NCBI GenBank assembly: GCA_013115135.1
Contig: JABANP010000368.1
Coordinates: 1 to 53,911, forward strand
DNA: 53,911 nt
Reading direction: 5' to 3'
DNA from: Perkinsus olseni
Lineage: Eukaryota; Perkinsozoa; Perkinsida; Perkinsidae
Shown: positions 31,975 through 43,045 of the stretch, piece after piece
Position numbering within the stretch: position 1 is the first letter of the stretch
Layout: the number at the start of each line of letters is the position of its first letter
The notes under the pieces: model-generated
Database searches by the model: none
Told to the model about the DNA's origin: nothing
The model's input: only the letters and a program-made list of their open reading frames with translations
Translations under genes and position numbers: made by a program

Positions 31975-32411
31975 CCTCAAATGCATGGGTTAGGTCCTAA
32001 GCGTCCTAAGGACAGGTACGGTCAAAAGTTGCAAGATCGCCGAGGTGTCATGGGTGAGCTCTCTCAAGCATATGACCTCAAACATGCCAACGAGTCCCTT
32101 CAGATCATGAAACCTCACTTGCCAAGCCACAATAACATAAAACCTCATCTTTACTCTGCACCAGCAACTACTAGAGTCAGGAAACCTGAGTCAGGTTTGT
32201 TAAGGGCGGGTTCTTTGGTTGCTGGTGGCTGGACCCTGCTCACATCCCTGACCGGGATCTGCCGTCGGGATTCCCGACAGCTGAGCCATCCCCTAGTGAG
32301 AATGTCCGCTGAATCCGACGTTCGTCAAAGTGCTATCTATGTGACTACTAGTACTCAATCGGCCACGGGGAAAATGTTCACGCCCTGCTTCGCTGTATGG
32401 GTGGACAGGAG

Positions 32412-32431
32412 CGAGCAGTGCTCGCCGAGCA
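32412..32431. repeat. X-n-X'-n-X motif, X=CGAGCA
   Basis: CGAGCA, G, TGCTCG, C, CGAGCA; preceding G32411 pairs with the second spacer. Confidence 0.93.
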
Positions 32432-32724
32432 GTTTCGAACTAACAAGTAGAGGACGGCCACACCTCTGAATGAGGTAGACCGTAGCCGCGGAGGACTGGG
32501 AGGTGGTGGTTCAGAGGCCCGAACAGTGCGGCGAGCACTCCGGTAGAAAAATCTCCACCCCGTTCGCCTATCAGTGTAGACGCGCGATCATGGACACAAA
32601 CTACAGTAGAGAGGATACAGAACGTCAGAATGCGACGGGAATAACTGTCGGTTACTCAGCGCCTGAACGCGGCTTTCAGAGGCGGCCTCTTTGCCAAAGG
32701 AGGCGAATCTAGCGCGTTTTACAT

Positions 32725-32747
32725 TGACTCGCAGACTCTGCGAGTCA
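32725..32747. repeat. Perfect palindrome, 11-bp arms, 1-nt centre
   Basis: TGACTCGCAGA, C, TCTGCGAGTCA. Confidence 0.9.
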
Positions 32748-33431
32748 GAGTGAAGGCCCACCCGTTCTGAAGTTGTATATACAGGCCATATTGGGAGATA
32801 CTACGCTAGCGTCGAGGATAAGCTGCCATACGCGTAGTAAACCCGGTGAATTTCCGTTTCTGACGGACTGCGATTGCGGGGTCCTAGGGCCACTGCTCGA
32901 ATGAAAAATCTTCACGGATGCACGAAGGAGAAACATAGGGAGTAGAAGTTCTACTACACTGTAGAACCGATTCGGTACAACCGAGTAGCGCTCATGGTGG
33001 TATAAGGAATCCTCATTGAGGATATACCCAACGGTGAGATGAATTTTATTGAAATTTCTTTGTAAATTTCGACTTTCGGGGACCACGTTTCGGTTTCAAA
33101 GGAATTGACAACCATCGGCAAAGAAGTGCGTCGACTCACTGCCAGTAATAGAGGCTCTATTGAAGATCGTACGAGGACCAGTGTAGTGTCTGTCAAGCCG
33201 GCATCAAACTGACAGCTTGATGTTTGCACAGTTCGAAACTGTGCATCCACCCGATAGCAACAAGCCCTGGGCGTAACATTGAGACGACTTGATGGTGGTC
33301 GTTGATATAGAGGGTGACATTGGTACCCCGAGGCAACTAACGCATATCCTAGAAACGTCCCCTCCAGAAAGTTCTTTTCGAAAGTGAACGTCAGGGACCG
33401 TGATGTAGAGAAGTCTTATTCGGAAGAGGAC

Positions 33432-35444
33432 TCAGACTCTGAATTCCAAGTCAAGATACAAATTGGTCGGAGTACGGGTCAAATTAACTTTTGTGCCGAC
33501 CTTAAGATGGGTGTGACTAAGTCTTATATCGCTGCAATGACGGAGTAGTGTAGCTGCAATGATAACTATCTCTTTCACCGCCAGCAACCGACCAGGACAA
33601 ACTCGTGGGCCGTCGCCGAAAATAGGAATGTCCCTCATGTGGTTTTTGTCGACTTTCCCGTCGCTTCCCAGCCACCGCTCTGGTCTGAGATAAGGAAGAA
33701 TAGTGAACCACTGTATCCCTGATGCACTCCCATCGAGGGTGTTACTTGAAGTCGGTTCCACCACGAGCAGGGTGTATGAGAGCGCGCCCGAGCAACAGGA
33801 TAACGACCGTATTGGCCGCCACGGGCTTGCCATCGATTTCCGATGGTTCGGAGTTGACCCTAGGGAAGGTCTGGTCTACCGCTTGGGCCTAGCGTGAATC
33901 CTGTTGAAATAGTGCCGGCCCACACAGCCAGCTTGGTACTCTGATATTCTCTAATACACATGCTTCAAGATAAGGGAGGTTAACAAGATCGTCGGCTGTT
34001 GTGGGGTCATGCCCAAGTGACATGGCTTCCGCGCGAGCTTTGGCCTGGACGTCAGGGAACTTGCACAGCGTATAGGTTAACCACGAGAGGGATATCGCTA
34101 CCGTTTCGCTACCGGCAACAATGAATCTGATCATCATGGTATCGTCAAGAAGAGAGAGAATTTCTTCACGAAAATATTCACCCCAGAAGGTTTCCCCCCA
34201 AGGCGTCCGTGTCCGATTGGATCAGTTGATCCAGGATATCCTTCCTGGGTTCCTCTCCCGCCTCGAGCTCAGCCCTCCGCTTATCTATGGCGTTCCTTGT
34301 GAAATGGGCGGCTCTTTTAAGTGCTGCATGCGCCTGAACAAACCAGCTCTACGATTCATCGAAGTTCAAGGAGTCAGCGGGCCCGCAAGGTCTGCGACCC
34401 GGCGAACGCGTGGATTGAGATTCCAAGGAAATCGGTTCTGTATCATCGTTGCCATGCCGGAGTTCATCATGACGAAAGTGATGCCGTCGAGGAAGTTCTC
34501 TACCATCTTTAGAACGACGCCACTTCTCGGGCCTGAAAAGGCCAAGTTGGAACACAACTGCGTCGTCAAACTCACTCGAGTCGAGAAATCCCCAGTCTTC
34601 TCCTTGAGAGACTGCGAACGTGATGTCAAGAGTAATGAGGCGAAACCATTTGAGCGGATCTAATCGTCTACTGACTGTACCCGAATGACTTGTCTCCTTC
34701 GGGAGCTGGTTCACCTGAGGAGAGTCGCTCGATAAGAAATGTATATTCTCACCCCTACCAAGCGGCGAGATATTTTGGCAACTGTTGACAGCATCGCATC
34801 AACATTTTTCTCGCTGAATGCCGGGGCTGTCATTCGGCGGTGCATCTTCCATTCATCTCCATTGGCGGTCAACAGAGTGGGCATAGTCAGTTCGTCCAAC
34901 AGCCGACTCTTGCGGATCTCAGGACTGTAGATCTTCGGTGAGTCGCGCATAACTTCTCTTATGACCTTGAGGTCGGACGTGACGATGACGGGAGTGAAGA
35001 AGATCCTGCAATGAGCGAGAAGGCTCACGGTGCGAGGAGAGGACGCTGGAAAGGTCACCAAAAAGCGAACGTTCCACCATACGTGTCACTCCCCATCATC
35101 ATTTTCCTCAACGCTGCATGTGGAGTTAGCTCGAGGGCCATGCCGACGATGGGCAAGCCCTGAGGAAGGACTCTCGTGATATGATGCATTTCGGCGAGCC
35201 TTCTCACCCGCGGGCCGAGGAACGGCAGACACCGGGATTGCGCCAGTGTAGTTCTGATCAAGCTGACCAGTCTGGGAACCGCCACCATGGTAAGTGCCAC
35301 CGCCGCTAGAAGGGTGAATGGCCGCCGAGGCCGAGTTCCAGCAGCGCGCAGCAGAGTCCCGAGAGTTGATGTGGCGATTGAGGGCGTCACGAAATCGAAC
35401 AAACTGTGAAGCCGCAGAGTAAACGAGCCGGAGGGTCTCAACAA
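33432..35444 (-). CDS. Cytochrome P450 monooxygenase
   Basis: Spliced gene on the minus strand. In order: a hydrophobic anchor (PFTLLAAVALTMVAVPRLVS), a proline-containing hinge (LPQGLPIVGMALELTPHA), the helix C/D region with GDEWKMHRRMTAPAFS, helix I with FIVAGSETVAISLSW (the A-G-x-(E/D)-T oxygen-activation motif), helix K ExxR as ENIR, the PERW motif (YLRPERWLG), and the haem-thiolate loop FGDGPRVCPGR (F-x-x-G-x-R-x-C-x-G). All diagnostic residues are present, so it should bind haem; the substrate is unknown and no reductase partner is nearby. The exon pieces are in different frames joined by short introns that were not all resolved. The 5' end is uncertain: no ATG begins the first exon in frame, and a separate upstream start (possibly 35514) is likely. 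Confidence 0.82.
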
Positions 35445-36068
35445 TCAGCCATTCGGAGGAATAGCCTATTGCCAATAGATTACCGCCACTTAGATATCCC
35501 GCGGAGGCGCCCATCTTTAAGGGCCACCTTGCGAACCTTCAAAAGATGATTTATCTTTCTCCGAACAATCGCCAGGCTTAATGAAGGGGGTATCTCCTTG
35601 CGCGAAGAAAGTCAACTAACAGCGAGGGTAGTTGCGATCGAGGGTGGTGCAACGCAACATGTAAATATCAGGGCAATGCTGCAATGCCAGTGCCACTGCA
35701 ATCGAGTAAAGCCAAGGCTTTACACATCCCTGCAATTGTTAAACCCAACAGCTTACTACGAGTAGTGTAGCACGTATACTCATGGACGCTAGTGCAAAGC
35801 GCGTAGTAAGGTCATATGGTTACCTGAGACTTATGATGCGCAGCGGCATTGAAGGTAAGTGTAGCGATGATAGCCTAACAGTTGAATAGTACTCAACCTG
35901 GCTGTAGCTGTTACATAGCGTATACAGTAGTCGTCACTATGTTGTCACTATAGTGCAGATCATCTCGTGTCCCGGTTGTGCCTCCCGCGCTAGCGGGCTG
36001 GTGCCGTGAGCGCCGGCTCGAGTTGTCAGGTGCTCGACAGCGTCTCGTTTGGGCGGGCGTCGTCCTCC

Positions 36069-36097
36069 CGACGCTGTCATTTCAAATGACAGCGTCG
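36069..36097. repeat. Perfect palindrome, 14-bp arms, 1-nt centre
   Basis: CGACGCTGTCATTT, C36083, and its reverse complement. Confidence 0.92.
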
Positions 36098-36351
36098 TTT
36101 GTACAAATGACCCATTTGTATCCGAGGTATTCGAGAGGTAACTTGTGCGGGCCGAACCGCGATTGCCATTTGTAGCGTCGCTTTCAGCCTCGGCACAGTT
36201 TGCCTACGCGTTACCCTCGCTGCCGTTGCGAGGTCCGGCCGTCCTTACCGACGTCAGTGTGGTACTGCGCCTGGCCCCACCTCGGATACCAGAGGTTTTA
36301 TACCAAGCATTGGGTTGAGGCCTCCTAGAAGCGCTGCGACATCACGTACCG

Positions 36352-36371
36352 CTCGCAATGCGAGCCTCGCA
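36352..36371. repeat. X-n-X'-n-X motif, X=CTCGCA
   Basis: CTCGCA, A, TGCGAG, C, CTCGCA; preceding G36351 pairs with the second spacer. A CGCATG-C-CATGCG palindrome overlaps its end. Confidence 0.93.
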
Positions 36372-36512
36372 TGCCATGCGGCCGTGCGGCGCATGGTACT
36401 ATCGTTCGCGCACGGTGCACGCGAACCTAAAAATCACGCAGTTAATTTATTGGGCAAGTTCAAAGCTCGACTGAGAAGTAGACCGAGTTGTGAGATGGGG
36501 ACGATACGGTAG

Positions 36513-36960
36513 GTGGGAGGGCTCAACGTCGAAGAGCTGAGGCATTTGGAGGAGGTGAATATTCACGAAACAGCATGGGGTAATATGGTGGCTTTGGAAT
36601 TAACCGCAACTCTGATGGGAATAATGTTGGCTAAGCAGATCGGCCTCAGCCGCGCTAAAATATTGATCTTATCTGATTCAAAATCCGGGGTGGGCGCGCT
36701 AAAGAAGAGTTTCTCGGCGAAGATCGGTCCCGCCAGGCTGGTGGCAGCTATCACAAAAATAATGTCCGACGGGGTGCATAATATGTGCCGCATAAATCGG
36801 CTCTGACTCACACAGGGGATAAGATTAACCACATCAAGGGATTGTTAAATGTTGAGGCCGACAAGATCTCGCGGGATCCAAATTATACGCCGCCCGGACT
36901 TGAGGAGCTCAGAATCACAGTCCGAGAGATAGAGGCTGCGCTGTTGGATAGAATACGATG
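36513..36960 (+). pseudogene. Retroelement RNase H domain relic
   Basis: The first frame has ELTATLMGIMLAKQIGLSRA followed by ILILSDSKSGVGALKK, matching the Glu and Asp regions of retroelement RNase H (E-L-x-A...D-S/N-x). After a stop near 36806 the similarity continues in another frame with NHIKGLLNVEADKISRDPN, the terminal H-I-x-G-x-x-N-x-x-A-D-x-x-S-R motif seen in LTR and DIRS-type polymerases. At least one frameshift separates the halves. No reverse transcriptase, integrase or LTR was recognised alongside. Confidence 0.65.
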
Positions 36961-36982
36961 AGCGCTCGTGACCGAGCTGTGG

Positions 36983-37002
36983 GCCACAATGTGGCCGCCA
37001 CA
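36983..37002. repeat. X-n-X'-n-X motif, X=GCCACA
   Basis: GCCACA, A, TGTGGC, C, GCCACA, running directly into GCCACAT-C-ATGTGGC; preceding G36982 pairs with the second spacer. Confidence 0.93.
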
Positions 37003-37099
37003 TCATGTGGCAATTTTGGTTTCTGTCTGACTCGCATTTATACTGTGTTGGTTGCGCAGGCGAGCTACCGGTTGAAGTTGCTAGGGTGAGTGGTTTCTG

Positions 37100-37225
37100 A
37101 GGCCGAGTCCAGCACCGCGCAGCAGAGTCCCGAGAGTTGCTGTCGTATTCGTCAAAAACTCTTGAACTGTGAAACAGTGAAACCGTAGAGTGAACGGGCC
37201 GGAGCGTCCCAACAATCCGTCATCA
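37100..37225 (-). pseudogene. Fragment of the P450 5' exon
   Basis: Matches about 35325-35455 of the P450 gene (shared CGCAGCAGAGTCCCGAGAGTTG and GTGAA.CGTAGAGT.AACG) with indels that break the frame. It includes the hinge-upstream region but no catalytic part. It shows that the P450 5' end was duplicated locally and then decayed. Confidence 0.65.
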
Positions 37226-37873
37226 GATATGATGAGGGCAATGCTACAATGCGCCTCGATAGCTCAGGGAGGATTATCGATTACTCCATCGAGAGCACGC
37301 GAGTTGTCTGTTGCACGGGTGGCACCTGCATACAGTACGCGCAATCTAAAGAGTTTCTTTTGTGTCGCCGGCATAAGTTTCTACCTAGAGCTCATATTGT
37401 CCTGGAATTTCCACTATCAGCTCTATTAATATTGTTATACTGTTTAAACATGTCACGGATCGAATAATCGAACAAAAAATTTTTTGGTGCAGCGTCATCA
37501 TAACACCTAAGACGATAAGTCCAACGTTCAGCTTAATCCACTGGCCCATCGGATTGAGAATAATAACTCCGTTGAATGGGTGATAGCAATCCAGTACTGC
37601 GTAGTTCCGGTGTTGCCAAGCCGAGGAGTCCTCGGTCATCGCTCCTGGCCGCAGCACACATCTTAGCCTAGTGTCAGGTGAGCTTACTATTGATTGTATC
37701 GGTAAGTAAGTTCATCCCATTATTTCCCCCGTCTAGTATGCCTACCATAGGTGATAAGGTAGAGACTACGACCCTCAACACTCCCATTCGGCCGGGGTCC
37801 GTAGCCTGAAGCATTGCTGTGTGAGGTGTTGCCGAACCGGTACCCTGGCGATTGGTTTAGGATGCGTTGCCAG

Positions 37874-37893
37874 AGCTGATTCAGCTCAGCTGA
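37874..37893. repeat. X-n-X'-n-X motif, X=AGCTGA
   Basis: AGCTGA, T, TCAGCT, C, AGCTGA; preceding G37873 pairs with the second spacer. Confidence 0.93.
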
Positions 37894-38394
37894 TGCGATG
37901 GACTCGACTGACGGTAGACTGCGAAAGTTGGTACCTCAGAGAGGTCAAACTGCGGCTCTGTGTGGCTCAAGCGATGCGCGGGCGGCTGGGAGCTTTCCTG
38001 AGAGAATCCGTGTGTCATGTGAGCCACATAAGGTTGGTTTGCATCTATCAGCGACCAACTGTTGCAGAGATCTGGTCAGGCGTGAGTGATACGTGGTGAA
38101 GACGCGAGAGAGCAGCAAAGGTGGTCGAAAATGAAGCAAGGAGTTACATACTAGAGGGCCTCTTGTCGAAAGTTGATCCCCGAAAGTGGTTATCAAGTCA
38201 TTATCAACGTGATTGAACTCCCTATTCCTGAAGGCTTACAGTACCTGACCTCTTTAATGGAGGTCAGGTTAGCGGCGGGCCTGGAATGAAGAGTCTTCAT
38301 TTGCCAACTTCACGTCCCTATCTCGACTCTGACGCCAAACCGTTGTCCTCACTCGCTAATGTGATACTCTTGAGTGCCGGCATAACGGCTTTAA

Positions 38395-38414
38395 CCAAGG
38401 GCCTTGGTCCAAGG
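38395..38414. repeat. X-n-X'-n-X motif, X=CCAAGG
   Basis: CCAAGG, G, CCTTGG, T, CCAAGG; preceding A38394 pairs with the second spacer. Confidence 0.93.
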
Positions 38415-39229
38415 CCGGATGGGCTTCTGCCGAATGGTGAATCTGATTATGCTGGGAATAATAGCAACGCCTGTTAGATACTGATGAAGGGGATATAATG
38501 ACATGCGGGATGCTATCTTGGAGCTGAGGAAGTCGCCCTTGCCGTTGATCGCCAAGTTGCGGTGAAGCATCTATGGGCGACTCTGTCAGCCTGGCAGTGC
38601 CAGGAATGCCCCTACAAATCACTCCTGAACAGCGTTCCCTCGCCTGAGTATTATATCAATTTCAGCGAGGCCTCCAGCTGTTAGACAGCTTCGGAGAAGC
38701 AGGAACCCGAAACGTCTTACTGAATCGTTTCATGGTCAGAACTAGCTCCTTATCTCGCTCTACATGATGCATCACGGTTCGCATTCATAAACCAAATAAG
38801 AGGCTTCTGAAAGTGCTCGCTCCGCTGTTACAACTGCAACTCAACAGCACTTCTACCGATAAGATTTTATTGTTCTAGTAAAGAGTAAATATCAGGGTAC
38901 AAGGTAAGCATGATGCTGCTGCTGCTAACGGTGACGATGGAGACACCATCAACGGCCACCTCAGCGTCTACTGAGCAGAGACTCCCATAATGGTGCAGCT
39001 TCGCCGTTCAAGTATACCACCAGCAAACAACACGCTCCGCAAGTACCGACTGGTACAAAGCAATAGTAGCAACATATTCGAAATGATCATAGCGTCTTCA
39101 ACGCTTCCAACCAGAGCATCAACGTTAGTGTAGATGTCGGTGGAAGCGAAAACCCAGAATGGCCTTCTACTACTGGCAGGGCCATTCAACAAAGGACGCT
39201 CTGTACTACCAGCAATGGGGCGTTGAGCG

Positions 39230-39790
39230 AAAATGTCTTATCAATCGTAATTATCATTACCAATATTCTATAGAGAAAGTAAAGGTATTAGTGGGGCGAA
39301 ATGTATCAACGGCATAGCAGCGACAACGATGACGGCCGTAGTTTGGTATCTATGATTCTCATCATAATCCAACGATCCACACTCTAGAGTACTACAGTCG
39401 TCATAGTGAGGACAGGTTGCAGCAGTAGTAGTAGCACAAATGGTGAGAAGGGTAATACGGGATTGGTAGTGGGAATGTTGCCGTTATCGTATTGGTGATG
39501 CTATCAATGTAATAAGGGTAATTGTAATAATCGTATCAACCATAGTAATTAGCCACAACAATAGTAAATATCATCATAACCATCACCATCAACTACTACG
39601 ACTTCTAATACGAATAATAACGACCACAGACCGAAGCGGTGCGACCAGTGACAGCCTCATTCGCCAGCACTAGCGAAGGGACTTCAAACTCCATCACCGA
39701 TGGACTGCTAAGGAAGCCCATCCCTCGCCGCAACACTAGCAGTTAGTATTGCAGTATCCTCAGCGGTGGTGACAGTCATCTCGGGAGTGG
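39230..39790. repeat. Decayed duplicate of the PUF gene 3' end and flank
   Basis: 39359-39600 closely matches 40210-40455 (242-246 bp, few differences), and 39640-39790 is a diverged copy of the PUF C-terminal coding region at 40520-40670 (for example CAGCACTAG.G.AGG followed by the CGCCGC.CACT.GCAG block). The flank at 39230-39335 also matches 39944-40100. So a block of roughly 0.8 kb was duplicated in tandem; the outer copy no longer has an open frame. Confidence 0.75.
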
Positions 39791-40522
39791 CAAGAACACA
39801 ACAGCCGCGTTTTACCATCTAGAATCCAATCTTAGATCTACTAATGTTAGCGTCATCTGGGGTGTAGGTCGGGTCGTCGAGCGCAGCTCTCTACCAGACA
39901 GGGTATCGGTAGAATAACTACACTTTCACTGAGGTGACCGAAAAATGTCCATAAATCTTATCAATCGTAATCATGGTGATGCTGATGATGATGATGATGA
40001 TCAGAAAGGATTCATCAATGTGGTCATTATCAATATTCTATAGAGAAGGATAGCAAGGTAATAGTAGGAGGAAAATCTATCAACGGCAGCAGCAGCAACG
40101 GCAGTAGTAGTGAAGGCAGCAGCGACTACAATAATAACGACAGCGCCAGGGTGAGTAGTAGTGGTGGTAGTAGCGAGCAACTATCATCCCCATCATCATT
40201 GTTACAGGTATCATCGTAATCCAACGATCCACACTCTAGAGCACTACAGTCGTCATGGTGAGGACAGGTTGCAGCAGCAGTAGTAGTAGCACAAATGGTG
40301 AGAAGGGTAATACGGGATTGGTAGTGGGAATGTTGCCGTTATCGTATTGGTGATGCTATCAATGTAATAAGGGTAATTGTAATAATCGTATCAACCATAG
40401 TAATTAGCCACAACAATAGTAAATATCATCATAACCATCACCATCAACTACTACTACTTCTAATACGAATAATAACAACAAGAGAAAGGATATTGGTAAC
40501 GTCGTCAACATGAGAAGCAGGC
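39791..40522. repeat. Microsatellite-rich 3' flank of the PUF gene
   Basis: Dense CAT/ATG, CAG and TAG/GTA trinucleotide runs (for example GATGATGATGATGAT at about 39980-39994). No gene. Confidence 0.6.
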
Positions 40523-43045
40523 CTACTCATCAGCACTAGTGGAGGAGCTTTTAACTTCTCCACCAACCGGGGGAGGCTGCTGACGAAGCGGGTCGTCCGC
40601 CGCGCCACTCGCAGCTAGTACCGCATTTTCCTCAGCAGTAGCAGCGGACTCGGGCGTAGTAGAAGCACCCCAGCCATCAGCATCAGTGCCACTCACGGCT
40701 CCTGATGGACCAGGCCCGGCCTTGTTGGCACCAGTAGCAGGAGGAGCGAAGGCGTCCTTGAGGCTTTCCCAGTTGTCACTGGCCAAACCCTGTTGTTGGG
40801 CCTTGGCCTCAGCAGTGGCGTTAGTGGTAGCAGTGGAACCTTCTCCGGCGCTGCGGTTGTGGCTAGGCGTCGCCGCCGAGCCCGAGACAGTACGAGGAGC
40901 TCCATACTGTTGTTGCTGTTGGGCACCACTCGCGGCCTGCGGACCAGCCCCTTGAGAAGGAGGGCCACCATAACGACCATCACTCTGGTGCATGCTTCCA
41001 GTGTTGGGCTGGCCAGAGTAGTAGGAGCCACCATAACCCCCACCTTGGCCGGGATGACCACTGTTATAGTAATGCTGCCTACTACCATAACCGTTGTCCT
41101 GCTGCTGCTGATGATGATAATCACGACTTCCGTAATGGAACCCGCCGGCGGACCCGTGGCGGTACTGCATACCACCATAGCCGCCCCCACCACCCGAAGG
41201 GTATCCGCCGCGACTGTTGCCACTGGCAAGCTGCGGCGCCATCTGATGTCTGCTGCCTCGACGGCCTTGCGGACTCAGCTGTGGGAACTTCGCGATCAAC
41301 TTCTTAGCAAGCCTTTGATGACGACCAGCGTCAATATCATTCTGAGCTCTGTTACCACCATAACCACCATGAGAGGGTTGCTGCTGCTGCTGTTGCTGAC
41401 TAGGACCATACATCAGGTCAGCCACGCACGGCTGGACCGCGTCGACCAGAGTCTGGAAGGTCTTTCCTCCTTCTTGACTGGCCAAAGTGAGCATCTTTTG
41501 CAGGACGTAGTTGCCGTACTTGTCAAGGAGAAGCTCTCTAACAGCGCCGGTAGAGACGATCTCGTTGATTAGACTTCGGACGTATTCCGGGGAGCTCTGT
41601 GCAAGGAGATGCTCCATGCAGTTGGAGGAGTACTTATGCTTCGACATTTCAACCACCTAACGAAAAAACATCATTGGCGCTCACAAATCCTCGGCGATCT
41701 CACCTGTGGTCTGACGATGAGGCCCATCTGGGCTACAGCCTGGTGGCCCTCCTCGGTCTGCATCAACTCGCTGCCCGCCTTGCAACAGGTGCTGCACAGC
41801 ATAGTTGCCGAACTGATCTCGAGACAGTCTCTCGAAGTTATCAACAAAGAGCTTCAGCAAGCGCCTTGAGTGCCTTCCCACGACAATCGGCAACCGCTGC
41901 TGTTGTGGCACAGGAGTTCGGCCCGGACCACTGGGGGTAGGGGATGGTGGTGGGTCGTTAGGGTAGGTGGGCAATAGGTGAGGATGGGCCTCTACTCTAT
42001 CCACTGAGGTAGCCCTCTCGATGACCTTCTTAACCGTAACAACACCCCACTGGCTGCAGCATATGTCGCACATACGGTCGATGAGTATCTCCAAAAGCCA
42101 CCCACTTTGCCCCATCACATCGAGGACCTTCAGAAGGACATAACAGCCGTTGGGATCCAGTGCCAGCTCAAGGCAGCACTGCCGAATGGCGCCCAGTAGC
42201 GGCAACTGATTCGAACCATGATACCTAGTATTAGCCTCAGAGATGATCTTCTGCACGACTCGGGTGCCGTGAGTATGCGTGCACATCTCATAGAGAGTTC
42301 TACCACGCAAAAGTTGATTGGATATTATCATCTCGAAAGTGGGCATGTCGCAAACGTCAATCACTGCCTGGGAAACGTAGTTGCCGATGGGGTCGAAGGC
42401 GAGCGTGACGAAGTGCGGTACCAGGCGTTGCACAACCTGCTGTACCTCTTCATTAGTGTACAGATTGTCCTTACCGGTGCCGTGCTTCCTCAGCATATCC
42501 TGGAGATGGATCGAACTCATATGGTCCTCAGCGTAGGCCACCACTTCACGGTCGCTTAAACGCATGAACATGTCAAATACGAAGGCCTGACCACCGCCCG
42601 AGCGATGCTGCTGTTGCTCCATGGCAGCCCTCCTTTGGTAGCTGTCAGGACCAGCAGGCTGATAGTACGTTCCAGCCATAGTGAGGTGCCCACCACTGTG
42701 AGGATATTGTCCAGAACCCTCGTAGTAGGCCGGTGGGGATGGTTGACGCTCGTACGCGCCATAGCCGCTGCCGTACCCAGGAGTGGCAGTATAGTACTGA
42801 CCACCGTTAACGCCTCCTCCAGCGGCAGTAGGCTCACCATTGTAAGGAGCATAGCCGCTCGCGGGAGCCTGACCCATATAGTAGCCCTGAGAGTTGTCAG
42901 GGGTCGCATAACCAGGGCCCGCGGCATAACCAGCCGCTGAGCTTCCCTGGTAGTTGGGGGGCCCGGGAGGGACTTGGCCTTGGCCGGGCACTTGGGTGTA
43001 GTACTCGTAGCCAGCTGAGGGGGTACTAGCTGTTCCACGGTACAT
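40523..43045 (-). CDS. PUF (Pumilio-family) RNA-binding protein
   Basis: Exon 1 43045-41704, intron 41657-41703 (47 bp), exon 2 41656-40523; about 824 residues. The N-terminal ~150 residues are Tyr/Gly/Pro-rich and disordered. Then come PUF repeats, each with the expected helix-2 RNA-contact pattern: for example LAFDPIGNYVSQAVID, MCTHTHGTRVVQKIIS, LALDPNGCYVLLKVLD, CCSQWGVVTVKKVIER, LSRDQFGNYAVQHLLQ, MSKHKYSSNCMEHLLA, LLLDKYGNYVLQKMLT. The C-terminal ~260 residues are Gln/Gly/Tyr-rich. PUF proteins bind 3' UTRs to repress or localise mRNA. One extra base near 41776-41782 shifts the frame between LSRDQFGNYAVQHLLQ and AGSELMQTEEGHQAVAQMGL; exon 1 is 1342 nt, one more than a multiple of three. 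Confidence 0.88.

Larger units (their letters stand above)
31504..33431. other. Intergenic, duplicated in its first part
   Basis: No supported gene. 31504-~32410 is a diverged counterpart of 24791-25400. The frame at 31807-32469 is open for 220 codons but has no recognisable domain and runs through several palindromes. Confidence 0.5.
35445..36512. other. Intergenic
   Basis: Contains an LTR end (GTTGTCACTATAGTGCA, about 35942-35958), a 14-bp-arm palindrome, one X-n-X'-n-X motif, and a short duplicate shared with 37225-37260 (GGGCAATGCT-CAATGC). No gene seen. Confidence 0.5.
37226..38880. other. Intergenic
   Basis: No gene seen. Two X-n-X'-n-X motifs, and an 8-bp stem with 7-nt loop at about 38248-38270 (CTGACCTC/GAGGTCAG). 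Confidence 0.5.

Noticed and set aside
31807..32469. 220-codon plus-strand frame
   Set aside because: Crosses several palindromes and duplicated intergenic sequence, has no domain, and its counterpart in copy A is not open.
36352..37002. CRISPR or bacterial terminator interpretation of the hairpins
   Set aside because: Repeats differ in sequence, there are no spacers or T-runs, and the context is a spliced eukaryotic genome.
38881..40520. Coding potential in CAT/CAG-rich DNA
   Set aside because: Open frames come from trinucleotide periodicity; stops occur in all frames over any useful length.
40693..41572. Long open frames on both strands across the PUF C-terminus
   Set aside because: Shadow frames of GC-rich low-complexity coding sequence; only the minus frame continues the PUF repeats.
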